Positions 37,349 through 46,448 of a stretch of DNA of 64,000 nucleotides are shown here, one piece after another. The stretch is from JACCXM01 sp046328335 (GTDB lineage: Bacteria; Chloroflexota; Chloroflexia; Thermomicrobiales; UBA6265). Both the position numbers and the translations under genes were made by a program. Location: assembly GCA_046328335.1 (NCBI GenBank), contig JAXLWU010000007.1, forward strand, positions 124,001 to 188,000, written 5' to 3'. The notes under the pieces are model-generated. The model made no database searches. It saw nothing but the letters and a program-made list of their open reading frames with translations, and had not been told where the DNA came from. Numbering within the stretch: the first letter of the stretch is position 1; every line of letters starts with the position of its first letter.

Positions 37349-37840
37349 ATGAAGGTGTATTTGGCTGGTCCGATGTTTACCGCCGCCGATGCCGCGCACA
37401 ATCTCCGCCTCGCGGTCAAGTTGCGGCAACATGGATTCTCGGTCTTCTGCCCGAACGAAAGCGAGCCGAGCAGCAACAAGACCCGCGACGACATCACCCC
37501 CCGGCTGATCTACGATGTCGATATCGCGGCGGTGGAAGACTGCAATGTCCTGATTTGCCATGTGAGCGAAGACTCGGGGACGAATTGGGAAAGCGGCTAC
37601 ATGGATTGTCTGTCCAAGCACGTGGACCCCGCTCGATATTACGGGGTGATCGGGCTGGCTACCGACATACGGTTGCGAACCAGACCGCATCCAGACAAGC
37701 ACGGTGTCAACAACCAGGCGTTCTACGTCAACGCGCTCGTGGTCGGAGGCTTGCAAGGATCCCTCGGGGTCTACCTCGATGAGGACGCGATGATCGAGCG
37801 GTTGTGCGAGATTCGAGCCGAGCGCGAGGAAACATCGTGA
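37349..37840 (+). CDS. Nucleoside 2-deoxyribosyltransferase-like protein
   Basis: A 163-residue protein with the Rossmann-like fold of nucleoside deoxyribosyltransferases and related N-glycosidases: KVYLAGPMFTAAD at the N-terminus (nucleoside-binding), FCPNESEPSS, DIAAVEDCNVLICHV and GTNWESGYMDCL, where the Glu would be the nucleophile. The family swaps or removes bases on deoxyribonucleosides. Position behind a ribose-type importer fits nucleoside salvage. It overlaps the next gene by four bases (GTGA). Exact activity is not determinable. Confidence 0.75.
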   Translation: MKVYLAGPMFTAADAAHNLRLAVKLRQHGFSVFCPNESEPSSNKTRDDITPRLIYDVDIAAVEDCNVLICHVSEDSGTNWESGYMDCLSKHVDPARYYGVIGLATDIRLRTRPHPDKHGVNNQAFYVNALVVGGLQGSLGVYLDEDAMIERLCEIRAEREETS

Positions 37841-38418
37841 GCGACGATCCACCGATTTACAACGTCGAAGGTGAGTTGGTGGCGCTCGGTCCCCTCCGTC
37901 GCGATCAGATTCCGACGTTTCTGACGTGGATGAACGATTTCGCGACGACACGGATGCTCGCGGTGCAACCGAAACCGCACAGCGTGGAGCGGGAGACCGC
38001 CTGGTTCGAATCCGCGGCCACGAGTGACGACGGATTCTTCTTTGCCATCTACGAGCGGTCCAGCCGGCGCGTCATCGGCAACTGCGGGCTTGTCGCGATC
38101 AAGCATCCGCATTCTTGTGCCGAAGTCGGCATCATGATCGGCGACCCGGCCGCGCGGGGACGAGGGTACGGGACGGAAGCGATGCGACTTCTGCTCGATT
38201 ACGCGTTTACCGTCGCCGGGCTGCACAACGTGATGCTCCGGGTGTTCGAGTTCAACGCCCCGGCCCAGCGCTGCTATCGCAAGGTCGGCTTCAAGGAGAT
38301 CGGCCGGCGCCGGGAGTGTCGCTGGTTCAACGGCCGGTACTGGGACGAGATTTACATGGATATGCTCGCGGACGAGTTCGAGAGTCCCGTGTTGAAAAAA
38401 TTGCTGGCGCCGGTTTGA
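37837..38418 (+). CDS. GNAT N-acetyltransferase, RimJ/RimL-like
   Basis: A 193-residue acetyltransferase of the Acetyltransf_3 type. ELVALGPLRRDQIPTFLTWMND opens the fold, AEVGIMIGDPAARGRGYGTEAMRLLLDYAF holds the acetyl-CoA loop, and RVFEFNAPAQRCYRKVGFKEIGRRRE closes it. The GTG at 37837 overlaps the previous stop, so translation is coupled with the deoxyribosyltransferase-like gene. The acceptor is unknown. The IS element lies 160 bp downstream. Confidence 0.85.
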   Translation: MSDDPPIYNVEGELVALGPLRRDQIPTFLTWMNDFATTRMLAVQPKPHSVERETAWFESAATSDDGFFFAIYERSSRRVIGNCGLVAIKHPHSCAEVGIMIGDPAARGRGYGTEAMRLLLDYAFTVAGLHNVMLRVFEFNAPAQRCYRKVGFKEIGRRRECRWFNGRYWDEIYMDMLADEFESPVLKKLLAPV

Positions 38419-38519
38419 ACGCTGCGCCGGAGGTTGCGGTGGCTTCGAGGAATCGCGATTGATAAGGGTGTAGATGTTTGCCCTCATCACGTTGGCGAAG
38501 CGGGCGCGAGATCATCCAA

Positions 38520-38578
38520 TACCGATTCCGGATGATGATTGCCGTTTCCACATGGAGCGCACCCTCACCCCAACCCCT
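38520..38578. repeat. Left part of CCCTCACCCC-type repeat split by the IS
   Basis: CACCCTCACCCCAACCCCT lies immediately left of the IS. The upstream piece CCGGATGATGATTGCCG resembles CCGGACGATCACTGCCG at about 8140, so the repeat unit is longer than its palindrome. Confidence 0.7.
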
Positions 38579-39823
38579 TGTCATCCGGACAGTTGGCCAT
38601 CAGGGCGTGCCCCTGTAGACCCAGCCGGCGGGAGTGTGGCGACAGAGGAGGGGTGGGCAGCGGTCGCGCAGGAGTGCGTCGTGCAGCCACAGCCAGCCGA
38701 GGCGGATCAGCGAGCGCTCGCGGCGGTCGGTGCGGTCGAAGCGGGCGCGGACCCCGGAGCGGACGACCCGCTGGCCGAGGGCATGCAGCCACCACAGCGC
38801 CAGGTGCCAGACCAGCAGCAGCCGGTCGAGGTGCGCCGGGTCGGTCACGCGGCTCTGCTCCACGCCCCAGCCGCGGCGCTTGCCGTCGGCGAAGGTGGCC
38901 TCCACCCGGCTGCGGCGGGCGTACTCGGTGACGCGGTCCCGGCCACCAGGGCGGGTGCTGAACAGGATCCACCACTCGGTCGCACCCGCGCGGCGGTGCA
39001 CGGTGAGATGGCCCTCCCGCCAGCCGGCCCCCTTGAAGATCGCCCCCGCCCCGGACCACCCGGGGCCGACGGTCTCGACCCAATCCCACAACCGCCACTC
39101 CGTCCCGTCGGCGAGACGGAGGCGGTGGGCCTGCGCCTCGCCGACGTTGAGTCGCACCACCACGTCCCAGCCGACCGCGTGGGCGGCGTCGAGGAGGGCG
39201 GGGCCGGTCACCCCGCGGTCGCCCAGCAGCGTGACGCGAACGCCCGGCGGCAGCGCCGCGACGATGGGCGCGAGCAGCGCCGGCAGCAGCGCCCCCAACC
39301 GCTCCGGCCACGGCTCCTGCTGCGGTACCAGGCACCACGTCAACGGCAGCACGCGGCGGTGGACGACGAGGCCGATCCACAGCACGGTCCACTCGCTCCG
39401 ATGGGGGGTCGGATCGAACACCAGCGTGACCTCGCGCCCGGCCCAGCGTGCCAGCAGGATCGGCAGCAGCGGCTGCCACAGCGCCGCCACCGTGACCGCC
39501 GGGTTGGCCAGGAACCGGCGCAGGCGCCGCTCGGTGCTGGGCACCCGCGCCGGCAGCGGCAGCGCCGCGGCCACCCGGTGCGCCCGCGCCGACCCGGCCC
39601 AGATCATCCCCAGGGCGAACAACGCCAGCACCCGCACCCGCGTCACCCGTTCACCGGGCACCAACGCTTCGACCTGCGCCATCCATGCGTGCAACAATCG
39701 CCATCGAGCCGACACGGGACACCTCCGGTGCACCTCACGGGACGTTCAGCACCCCGTAGTGTCGCACCGGCCCCCGTGTCGCCTCGCTCTCCTCCCGCCC
39801 CCAACCAAACTGTCCGGATCACA
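38579..39823. mobile_element. Complete IS4-family insertion sequence, 1245 bp
   Basis: Terminal inverted repeats TGTCATCCGGACAGTT (38579-38594) and the complement of 39808-39823 match at 15 of 16 positions. The element is flanked by a 12-bp direct repeat, ACCCCAACCCCT, at 38567-38578 and 39824-39835. A 10-13 bp duplication is the known range for IS4-type elements. One transposase gene fills it. The target is the CCCTCACCCC-type palindromic repeat. Intact ends, gene and duplication suggest a recent, possibly active insertion. Confidence 0.93.
38600..39733 (-). CDS. IS4-family DDE transposase
   Basis: A 377-residue transposase. Catalytic Asp residues are likely those in VFDPTPHRSEW and LLGDRGVTGPALL. 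The IS4 signature Y-x2-R-x3-E-x6-K is perfect in YARRSRVEATFADGKRRGW, giving the catalytic Glu. The N-terminus is an Arg-rich helical DNA-binding region. It starts at 39733 (GTG/ATG region) about 75 bp inside the right terminal repeat. No frameshift is visible. Base composition is higher in GC than the neighbours, consistent with a foreign origin. Confidence 0.93.
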   Translation of the reverse strand: MHRRCPVSARWRLLHAWMAQVEALVPGERVTRVRVLALFALGMIWAGSARAHRVAAALPLPARVPSTERRLRRFLANPAVTVAALWQPLLPILLARWAGREVTLVFDPTPHRSEWTVLWIGLVVHRRVLPLTWCLVPQQEPWPERLGALLPALLAPIVAALPPGVRVTLLGDRGVTGPALLDAAHAVGWDVVVRLNVGEAQAHRLRLADGTEWRLWDWVETVGPGWSGAGAIFKGAGWREGHLTVHRRAGATEWWILFSTRPGGRDRVTEYARRSRVEATFADGKRRGWGVEQSRVTDPAHLDRLLLVWHLALWWLHALGQRVVRSGVRARFDRTDRRERSLIRLGWLWLHDALLRDRCPPLLCRHTPAGWVYRGTP

Positions 39824-39860
39824 ACCCCAACCCCTCTCCCGATGCGCGGGAGAGGGGCGC
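39824..39860. repeat. Right part of CCCTCACCCC-type repeat, palindromic arm
   Basis: CCCCTCTCCCG (39831-39841) and CGGGAGAGGGG (39847-39857) form the same 11-bp stem as at 8250-8277, with a 5-nt loop. Together with the left part it rebuilds one complete repeat once the IS and one target copy are removed. Confidence 0.75.
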
Positions 39861-39930
39861 GACGCGTGACGACCTGCGGTCGAGGCGGCAGTCTGCATCC
39901 ACATTCCGTATAGCGCAGCGTGCTTGGTTT

Positions 39931-40015
39931 GGGTCATGCTGGGCCGCCGCGAGGAATCTCGTCCTTCGCGAAGGCGGACCATGACGACGAGGTCCCTCGT
40001 TCCTCGGGACGACAC
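39931..40015. repeat. MITE-like repeat, copy A
   Basis: Shares GGCCGCCGCGAGGAATCTCG, CGAGGTCCCTC and CGGGACGACAC with copies at 53767-53846 and 63154-63239. The ends are imperfect inverted repeats (GTCAT... and ...GACGACAC). No gene inside. Confidence 0.7.
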
Positions 40016-40098
40016 AGCTTCCTTCCGACGCGGTCGGGAGGTCAGGGTCACGAGGATCGGGTATGGTCGCGAGGATCGGGTTTGGTACAATTCCGCGC

Positions 40099-40188
<90 letters not shown>

Positions 40189-40226
40189 CGCGATTCAGGG
40201 CGACCGGCGCTGGTGTCATTATTCAG

Positions 40227-40319
40227 GGAAGGGTCGCATAGCCTGGCCTAGTGCGCGCGACTGGAAATCGCGTAGGCGGTAATACCGTCTCGAGGGTTCG
40301 AATCCCTCCCCTTCCGCCA
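40227..40319 (+). tRNA. tRNA-Ser (anticodon GGA)
   Basis: Acceptor arms GGAAGGG and CCCTTCC pair, followed by G and encoded CCA. The anticodon loop CTGGAAA gives GGA (codons UCC/UCU). Long variable arm as in class II tRNAs. It lies 39 bp after the CGA isoacceptor and is probably cotranscribed. Confidence 0.95.
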
Positions 40320-40384
40320 CCCACCGTTGCATCTCATGGTCAAGGTTGGCAGCAGTTGATACCGCATGCGGCGTCGGTTCGAGA

Positions 40385-41314
40385 CTATGTCTCGCGCAAC
40401 AGGGCCTCAATCGCCGACCGCCGCGGTATGCTGGGGTAGGCGCCAGGGATGGTGGTCGCCAGCGAACCGGCCACCACGCCGGAACGAGCCGCCGTGAAGA
40501 CATCGGCTCCCCGCGCGAGATCAGCGGCAAACGCTCCGGTGAATGAATCGCCCGCGGCCGTGGTGTCGATGACCTCGACTCTCGGTGCGGTGAGGCGTTC
40601 CGTCTTGCCATCGGACGCGACGACGGCGCCGGCCGCCCCGAGCGTGATGACGACCGTCCGCGGCCCTAGTACGACAAGCGCCAGGGCGGAGTCCGCCGCG
40701 TTCTCGATCGTTACCTTGTAGCCGAGCAGGTCCTCCGCTTCGGTTTCGTTGACCATCAGCACATCGACCCGGTCGAGGAACTGACGGACGCCCTCCGCTT
40801 CGGGCGAGGCGTTGACGACGGTGGTTGCGCGAATCGCCGTTCCCTCCGTGAGCAGGGTGCCCAGGGCATCGAACGGTGGTTCGAGTGTCGAGAGGATTAC
40901 CGCCGGTTGCACCCGCGCCAGCGCCGCCCGGGCCTGGTCTGGCGAAATGGTCCAGGTCGCGCCAGGAACATAGGCGATCCGATTCTGCCCGCTCGCCTCC
41001 TCCACGACGATCAGCGCGACACCGGACGACGTGGTCGTACTGCTGGAGACCGACCTGGTGTCGATGCCGTCCGCTTCCAGATCGCCGCGGCGGGCGCGCC
41101 CGAAGTCGTCGTCGCCCAGTGCGCCAAGCATCGTGGTCGGAGCGCCAGAGCGGGCCACGGCGATCGCCTGATTGGCGCCCTTGCCCCCGCCAAAGATGGC
41201 AAAACTCGATCCAGTGACCGTTTCACCGGCCTCGGGCGCCCGGGTCACGCGTGCGACCAGATCGGTATTGATCGATCCCGCGACGAGCACTGGCCGAGCC
41301 TCGGTTTCGGTCAT
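40385..41314 (-). CDS. rbsK: Ribokinase (PfkB family)
   Basis: Phosphorylates ribose to ribose 5-phosphate. The 309-residue protein has AGSINTDLVARV at the N-terminus, FGGGKGANQAIAVARSG (substrate lid and binding), and the C-terminal signature DTTAAGDSFTGAFAADLARG with the catalytic Asp. It lies on the opposite strand from the rbs importer, across the IS and tRNAs, and overlaps the transglutaminase gene's stop region by four bases upstream. A related sugar or nucleoside could be the substrate. Confidence 0.9.
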   Translation of the reverse strand: MTETEARPVLVAGSINTDLVARVTRAPEAGETVTGSSFAIFGGGKGANQAIAVARSGAPTTMLGALGDDDFGRARRGDLEADGIDTRSVSSSTTTSSGVALIVVEEASGQNRIAYVPGATWTISPDQARAALARVQPAVILSTLEPPFDALGTLLTEGTAIRATTVVNASPEAEGVRQFLDRVDVLMVNETEAEDLLGYKVTIENAADSALALVVLGPRTVVITLGAAGAVVASDGKTERLTAPRVEVIDTTAAGDSFTGAFAADLARGADVFTAARSGVVAGSLATTIPGAYPSIPRRSAIEALLRET

Positions 41315-43932
41315 CGTTGACTCCCGTTTCGATTCCGCCGCAAGAATCCACCCAACGTGATTCGGCGAAGGTCACTCCATGCCGCCCGCGCCGATCGCAA
41401 CGCCTCATCGCTAGGTCTCTGCCCGGCGTACCGTTCCTGGGTGTAGACATCGGCCACAATGCGGGCCGGGCTCTGCGCTGATGGCACGAGGCGGCCCACG
41501 TGATCCGCGAATTCGCGTGGCGTCATCGAGGGTGACGACGGCGCGCCGAGCCAGGAGCCGGCGCGCAGTGCCCGCGCGTAGAGGCTCGAGACCGGCGACA
41601 GCCCGCGCAGCCCGGCGAACCAGGCTGCGAAGACGGCGATGCCAGCGACTGCCGTGATGGCAACGATCGCCAAACCGATCCACCCTGCAAGCCGCATTGG
41701 ATCAGAGAAGAATTGAGGCTTGACCGGTGGTTGCTCCGCGACTGGCTCCTCGACCGGCGGCACGGGCGTTGGTTCCATCACCGGTTCTGGCGTGGGAACG
41801 GGAGTCGGAGCCGCCTGTTCGTCGTTCCCGGCGATGGCCCCGTACGCGAGCGGATCGCGATTGGCGGTCGGCTCGAAGGGAATCCAGCCGAAGCCGGGGA
41901 AGAAGACTTCGACCCAGAGGTGAGCGTTCTTTTCCCGGTAGAGATGACCGCCCTCCGCGGGATCGAAGGGCGCGGGGAAATACCCACCGACGACGCGCGC
42001 CGGAATACCATTCAGCCGGACGAGCGTGGCCATCGCGGAGGCGTAGTACTCGCAGTAGCCCTCCTTGCTGTCGAAGAGGACATAATCGACGACATCCTGG
42101 TTCGGCGGGGGAGAATCGATTTCCTCGTTATAGGTAATTGCGCCGCGAACGTAGGTCTCGATGGCACTGGCGATGTCAAAGGCATTAGTCTGCCCGCCGG
42201 CAAGTTGACTGGCAAGTTCGCGGGTGCGGTCAGTGATCGTCGGCGGTAGTTGCAGATACCGGTCGGAAATCCAGGTCGGGTAGGAACTGCCGGCGGTGCG
42301 CAGTTGGTCCGCGCTGGCCATGCTCGTCAGGCCCTCGACGGTGTAGACATCCCCAGGCGCAACGCGTTCCTGGCTGAAGACCGCTTCCACATCGTCATAG
42401 ACCGGAACCTGGCCGGAGGCATGCAGCGTTTGCGCCCGGCCATCTGGTCCCACTTCCCAACTCACGGTCAGAAACCGTGATTGCAGTTTGTCGCGCTCCT
42501 GTTGAATCTCTGCCGCGAGGGTGGGATCGACGGGGAGTGGAGAATCGGCGTTTACCTGGCCGTCGGTCTGTGGTGTGAACGAGCCGCTTGCCAGCAGGAT
42601 GCCAATGCCTCGCAGATCGAGAGGCAGGGCCTGAAGATCCTCCCGGGTGGCGAGCGAGAACGGCGCGTTCTCCAGTTGCTGCCAGGAAACCTGAACGTTG
42701 GTGCGGCGGTCGGCGGCGAGGTAGGTGTCGACGGTGAACAGGAGGTCACCCTTGGGACGGATCACGCGCAGCGCGGCATCGATCTTGGAGCGGTCCTCCA
42801 GGACATCCGGGGAAAGGATCACCCCCTGGCCGGTGTGAAAACTGACCCGGGAGGAGTAGCGTTGCCCATCGGCACCGATCTCGTTGAACGTCGAATCGAC
42901 GGTCGTCTGCCAGCCGTGGCCGTCGTAGAAGTCATAACTCTGACCGGCAAGGTATGCAGGGCGCATCGGGCCACCGGCGGGTTCGAGCACCATGACCGGT
43001 TCGTCGGAGAGATCGAGGTGTCCGCCAAGGCGGAAACTCTCGCCAAACGCGGAGTAGGAACCGCCACTGGTTTCGCCCGGACCGCCGAAACGCCGCAGCA
43101 GTTCGTCCCAATGACTGCTGATCTGTTCCAGCGGCTGGTTCAACCGTTCCCAGGCCAGACCGGTGAGCGCGTCGCGAGCCGAAAGCGGAAGTGTCCAGGC
43201 AAGGATGGCGACGAGCGCGGCGATCACAATGCCGCCGAACAGAAAGCGAGCCGCGGTGTGAGTCGGGAACGGCAGCCGCGAGCGCGTCCACTCGATTTGA
43301 CGGCGGTATGCCGCGTGACGCGCGGCCAGCATTGTGCTGGCGGTCACCACCACCAGCAGCGGCAAGGACCCCTGCTCCGGCGAGTAGCCGAGATTGGCGA
43401 CCGCGATGATCGCGGGGAGGGCAAGCGCGGTCGTTAGCCAGCCACGGCGGAAAAGGACCCAGGCGGCGGTGTAGGCGACCAGCCACACCGCCGCGCCGAG
43501 CATGATCGCGAGCAGTTTGGGATCGTTGAGCGGTTCACCCCGTTGAGCGCGGGTGATCCAGTCTATGGCCAAATCGGAGAGGGCATTCAGGCGCGCAAGT
43601 CGGCCGCCCGCCGCGAGGGGCATGCGCTCGACGGCGAGCAGCAGCGAGGCGAACAGCCCGCTGAAGATGGCGAACAGGTGCGCCAGGAGATCCTGCGCCT
43701 GCAGTTTCGCCAGTGTGAGGCCAACGAGAAGACCACCGACGGCGAGAACGACCATGCTGGGGCCGTCGGGGGCGACATCGGTCCGGGCCACTGTCCAGGC
43801 CGTGGCCAACAGGACAATGGCGAGCAGAAAGACGCTGCTCCAGCCCTCAGCCGGTGAGAGTCCGCGCAGGAAACGAAGCGGGGACCAGCGGGGGCGCGGC
43901 GTGGCGCTGACAGGTTGGGCGTAACTAACCAC
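41311..43932 (-). CDS. TgpA-like membrane transglutaminase
   Basis: An 873-residue protein. The N-terminal ~230 residues form about six membrane helices (TgpA_N-like). The periplasmic transglutaminase core has Cys in GYCEYYASAMATLVRLNG, His in NAHLWVEVFF and the following acidic/Asn position in PTANRDP, so the catalytic triad is present. A Pro/Val/Glu-rich linker, a further helix (about 755-785) and a DUF4129-like C-terminus follow. Part of the common moxR-DUF58-transglutaminase operon; function of the set is poorly known. The start overlaps the DUF58 stop by eight bases. Confidence 0.9.
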   Translation of the reverse strand: MVSYAQPVSATPRPRWSPLRFLRGLSPAEGWSSVFLLAIVLLATAWTVARTDVAPDGPSMVVLAVGGLLVGLTLAKLQAQDLLAHLFAIFSGLFASLLLAVERMPLAAGGRLARLNALSDLAIDWITRAQRGEPLNDPKLLAIMLGAAVWLVAYTAAWVLFRRGWLTTALALPAIIAVANLGYSPEQGSLPLLVVVTASTMLAARHAAYRRQIEWTRSRLPFPTHTAARFLFGGIVIAALVAILAWTLPLSARDALTGLAWERLNQPLEQISSHWDELLRRFGGPGETSGGSYSAFGESFRLGGHLDLSDEPVMVLEPAGGPMRPAYLAGQSYDFYDGHGWQTTVDSTFNEIGADGQRYSSRVSFHTGQGVILSPDVLEDRSKIDAALRVIRPKGDLLFTVDTYLAADRRTNVQVSWQQLENAPFSLATREDLQALPLDLRGIGILLASGSFTPQTDGQVNADSPLPVDPTLAAEIQQERDKLQSRFLTVSWEVGPDGRAQTLHASGQVPVYDDVEAVFSQERVAPGDVYTVEGLTSMASADQLRTAGSSYPTWISDRYLQLPPTITDRTRELASQLAGGQTNAFDIASAIETYVRGAITYNEEIDSPPPNQDVVDYVLFDSKEGYCEYYASAMATLVRLNGIPARVVGGYFPAPFDPAEGGHLYREKNAHLWVEVFFPGFGWIPFEPTANRDPLAYGAIAGNDEQAAPTPVPTPEPVMEPTPVPPVEEPVAEQPPVKPQFFSDPMRLAGWIGLAIVAITAVAGIAVFAAWFAGLRGLSPVSSLYARALRAGSWLGAPSSPSMTPREFADHVGRLVPSAQSPARIVADVYTQERYAGQRPSDEALRSARAAWSDLRRITLGGFLRRNRNGSQR

Positions 43933-45193
43933 GGAAGCCTCGGCTGACGGTCAGATTCGGCGTCGCGAAGGCCGCGCCGATCGGTTCTCCGTATTTGACG
44001 AGATGGGCCGGAATGCCGGCGGCGGCGAGTGCGCCGACGGTCAGCAGCGACGATTGTCCCGGTTCGAAGGTGTCGGGTTCGATCAACACGGCGGTTGCCC
44101 GCACGCCCCGCTGTGCGATCTCCGCCAGCGCCGCCACCCACCGTTCGGCGAGTGATGGCGTGACGACGACAAGCGAGTCGTGTCGGCCAAGCCGGCGTCC
44201 TTCCGCGACGAGCAATTCCGCGAGCGGCAACTGGCCGTCAGCGCGCACAACGGCCAGACTCTCGAGGATCTTCACCAACTGACGGTCCGAACGGTCGGAC
44301 AGGATGGTTTCCAGGTGGGCGCCGGAGGCCATTAAGCCAACGTTTCGGCCATCTTGCAGGAAGCGGCGCGCGATCGATGCGGCCACGGTAACGGCATACT
44401 CCTCGGTCGAATCGAGCCAGGCCTCTGCCGGCCATTCGCCGCGATCGTCCGGCGTCCAGTTCACTGGCCGCGTCGCCGAGCGGTGGACGGCCTGATGGAG
44501 ATCGAGGGCAATCCAGATATCGGCGGTTGGATCGAGGTCGAACTCCTTGACCATGAGCCGGCCGATGCGGGCAGTGCTTGTCCAGGCGATGCGATTGAAG
44601 GGATCGCCTGGCGCGTAGTCGCGAACCCCCGCGACGTTCGAGGTCACATGTGGCGTGCGCCGTTCCAGCGCGCTTCCGCCAGAGAGCACGCCTTCCGGGA
44701 TGCTCGCCTCGCGCAAATCGACCACGGCAGGGTAAATGATTACCTCGGGAGTCTCGGGGAAGGCAAGGCGGCTCGTGAAAATGCCGAGCGGATCTCCGGA
44801 ACGAACTTCGATCGGACCGAGGTGGTACCGGCCGCGGCGAACGCAAACGGTCCGGGTGTCCCACTCCACGGCGGAGCGGCCCGGCACACGCACCACCCGC
44901 CCCGGATCATGACCGGGCAGATTCGACTGGTCGCGCAATTCGACCCAGACCTTGGCCAGTCGACCCGCGTTCCGGACAGAGAGGGTCTCGCGCAGAGTCT
45001 GCCCAACCTGAGCGCGGTCGGCGCCAGATTTCCGGATTACCGAGATGCCCTGCAGACTGAGTCGTGTCCAAACGGCGGCGGCGACCAGAAGCACCAGCAG
45101 GGCCAGCGCCAAATGATCGGCAACAACCCAATCGGTTACCTGCCCGACAGCCAGCGCCAGAACCAGGATGACGATGATCTTGAATGCGTTCAC
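43925..45193 (-). CDS. DUF58 domain-containing membrane protein
   Basis: A 422-residue protein with two N-terminal membrane helices (about 4-40), then a beta-rich segment and the DUF58 signature VRDYAPGDPFNRIAWTSTARIGRLMVKEFDLD followed by a vWA-like fold (DIWIALDLHQ). In characterised operons DUF58 proteins work with MoxR-type AAA+ ATPases, thought to act as a chaperone system for membrane or metal-bearing proteins. Lies between moxR and the transglutaminase gene on the same strand. Confidence 0.9.
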   Translation of the reverse strand: MNAFKIIVILVLALAVGQVTDWVVADHLALALLVLLVAAAVWTRLSLQGISVIRKSGADRAQVGQTLRETLSVRNAGRLAKVWVELRDQSNLPGHDPGRVVRVPGRSAVEWDTRTVCVRRGRYHLGPIEVRSGDPLGIFTSRLAFPETPEVIIYPAVVDLREASIPEGVLSGGSALERRTPHVTSNVAGVRDYAPGDPFNRIAWTSTARIGRLMVKEFDLDPTADIWIALDLHQAVHRSATRPVNWTPDDRGEWPAEAWLDSTEEYAVTVAASIARRFLQDGRNVGLMASGAHLETILSDRSDRQLVKILESLAVVRADGQLPLAELLVAEGRRLGRHDSLVVVTPSLAERWVAALAEIAQRGVRATAVLIEPDTFEPGQSSLLTVGALAAAGIPAHLVKYGEPIGAAFATPNLTVSRGFRG

Positions 45194-45232
45194 AGTCTCG
45201 GCGCGCCTTGGTCCGGGTGGCGGTACGTGTCG

Positions 45233-46228
45233 TCAACCCGTGGACCGGCGGCTGCCCCAGCCGCGGGTGGAAGGATTGACTGGCTGGCTGCCGGGAACAG
45301 GCACACCGGCGAGAATGTCCGCTATCACAACGCGGCTATCGACGTTTTTGATCCGGGCGGCGGGATTGACGATCACGCGATGGGCGAGCGTTGGCTCCGC
45401 CAGCGACTTCACATCGTCCGGGGTGACATAATCGCGACCATGCAGTGCTGCCCAGGCGCGCGAGGCGTTATAGAGGGCAATCGCCCCGCGGGGTGAGGCG
45501 CCCAGATAGACCTCGTCATGATCCCGGGTGGCCTGGACGAGGGTGTAGACGTACTCCGCGATTGGCGTTGCCACGTGAACGTCGCGTACCGCCGCCTGGG
45601 CCAGCAGCAGATCCTCGACGCGGACGGTCTGCTGGAGTGAATCGAGCGGGTGCGCATGGTGCTGGCGCTCCAGCATCTGGATTTCGCCCTCGCGGCCGGG
45701 ATACCCCATGCGCATGCGGATCAGGAAGCGGTCGAGTTGCGCTTCCGGCAGCGGAAACGTCCCCTCGTACTCGATTGGGTTTTCGGTCGCGAGCACGATG
45801 AACGGATCGGGCAAGTGGTGGGTCACCCCGTCAACGGTGACCTGTCCTTCCTCCATCGCCTCGAGCAACGCCGACTGAGTTTTGGGGGTGGCCCGGTTGA
45901 TCTCGTCGGCGAGGACGAGTTGGGCAACGACCGGTCCCGGCCGGAATTCGAACTGCCCAGTCTGCTGGTTGTAGATGCTGACGCCGGTGACGTCGCTTGG
46001 CAAGAGGTCCGGGGTGAACTGGATGCGCTTGAATGAACTGCCGATCGAGCGCGCGACGGCCTTGGCCAGGACGGTCTTGCCAACGCCAGGAACATCCTCG
46101 ATCAGCACATGGCCACGACAGAGCAACGAAACGAGCACAAGGAGAATCTCGCGCCGTTTGCCAACTACCACGCGTTCCACGTTGTCGCTGACCAAGCGGG
46201 CCACATTCTGCACGGCAGTTGGATCCAC
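45233..46228 (-). CDS. MoxR-family AAA+ ATPase
   Basis: A 331-residue AAA_3 ATPase. Walker A GVGKTVLAKAVARS, Walker B LVLADEINRATPKTQSALLEAMEE, sensor 1 VLATENPIEYEGTFPLPEAQLDRF, and the C-terminal lid (ASPRGAIALYNASRAWAALHGRDYVTPDDV) are all intact. First gene of the moxR-DUF58-transglutaminase operon; it would power folding or insertion steps with the DUF58 partner. Divergent from polA. Confidence 0.93.
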   Translation of the reverse strand: MDPTAVQNVARLVSDNVERVVVGKRREILLVLVSLLCRGHVLIEDVPGVGKTVLAKAVARSIGSSFKRIQFTPDLLPSDVTGVSIYNQQTGQFEFRPGPVVAQLVLADEINRATPKTQSALLEAMEEGQVTVDGVTHHLPDPFIVLATENPIEYEGTFPLPEAQLDRFLIRMRMGYPGREGEIQMLERQHHAHPLDSLQQTVRVEDLLLAQAAVRDVHVATPIAEYVYTLVQATRDHDEVYLGASPRGAIALYNASRAWAALHGRDYVTPDDVKSLAEPTLAHRVIVNPAARIKNVDSRVVIADILAGVPVPGSQPVNPSTRGWGSRRSTG

Positions 46229-46402
46229 GCGCTGTGGCCGCTCCTCTCGTTGCGCCGCGCTCTCAGATCATCCAGACCAGGAGCGCTCGAATACCTACCG
46301 ATAACTTGCGGAGTATAGCGTCGTGGTTCCAGATGCCGACATCTCGACATTGGCGACGGCGAGCGATCCGGAGCGCAAATTCGGTATTCCTGTCCGTACG
46401 TA

Positions 46403-46431
46403 CATGCGTCATCGTCCATACTTGACGCATG
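46403..46431. promoter_or_regulatory. 9-bp inverted repeat just before the polA ribosome site
   Basis: CATGCGTCA (46403-46411) and TGACGCATG (46423-46431) are perfect complements with an 11-nt spacer. The AGGAGG ribosome site starts three bases later (46434). It could be an operator overlapping the transcription start or a leader hairpin affecting translation. Confidence 0.4.
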
Positions 46432-46448
46432 CGAGGAGGCAGGACACC

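Noticed and set aside
38474..39913. 479-codon frame antisense to the IS transposase
   Set aside because: Low-complexity Arg/Pro/Gly composition; the opposite strand encodes an intact IS4 transposase bounded by the element's ends.
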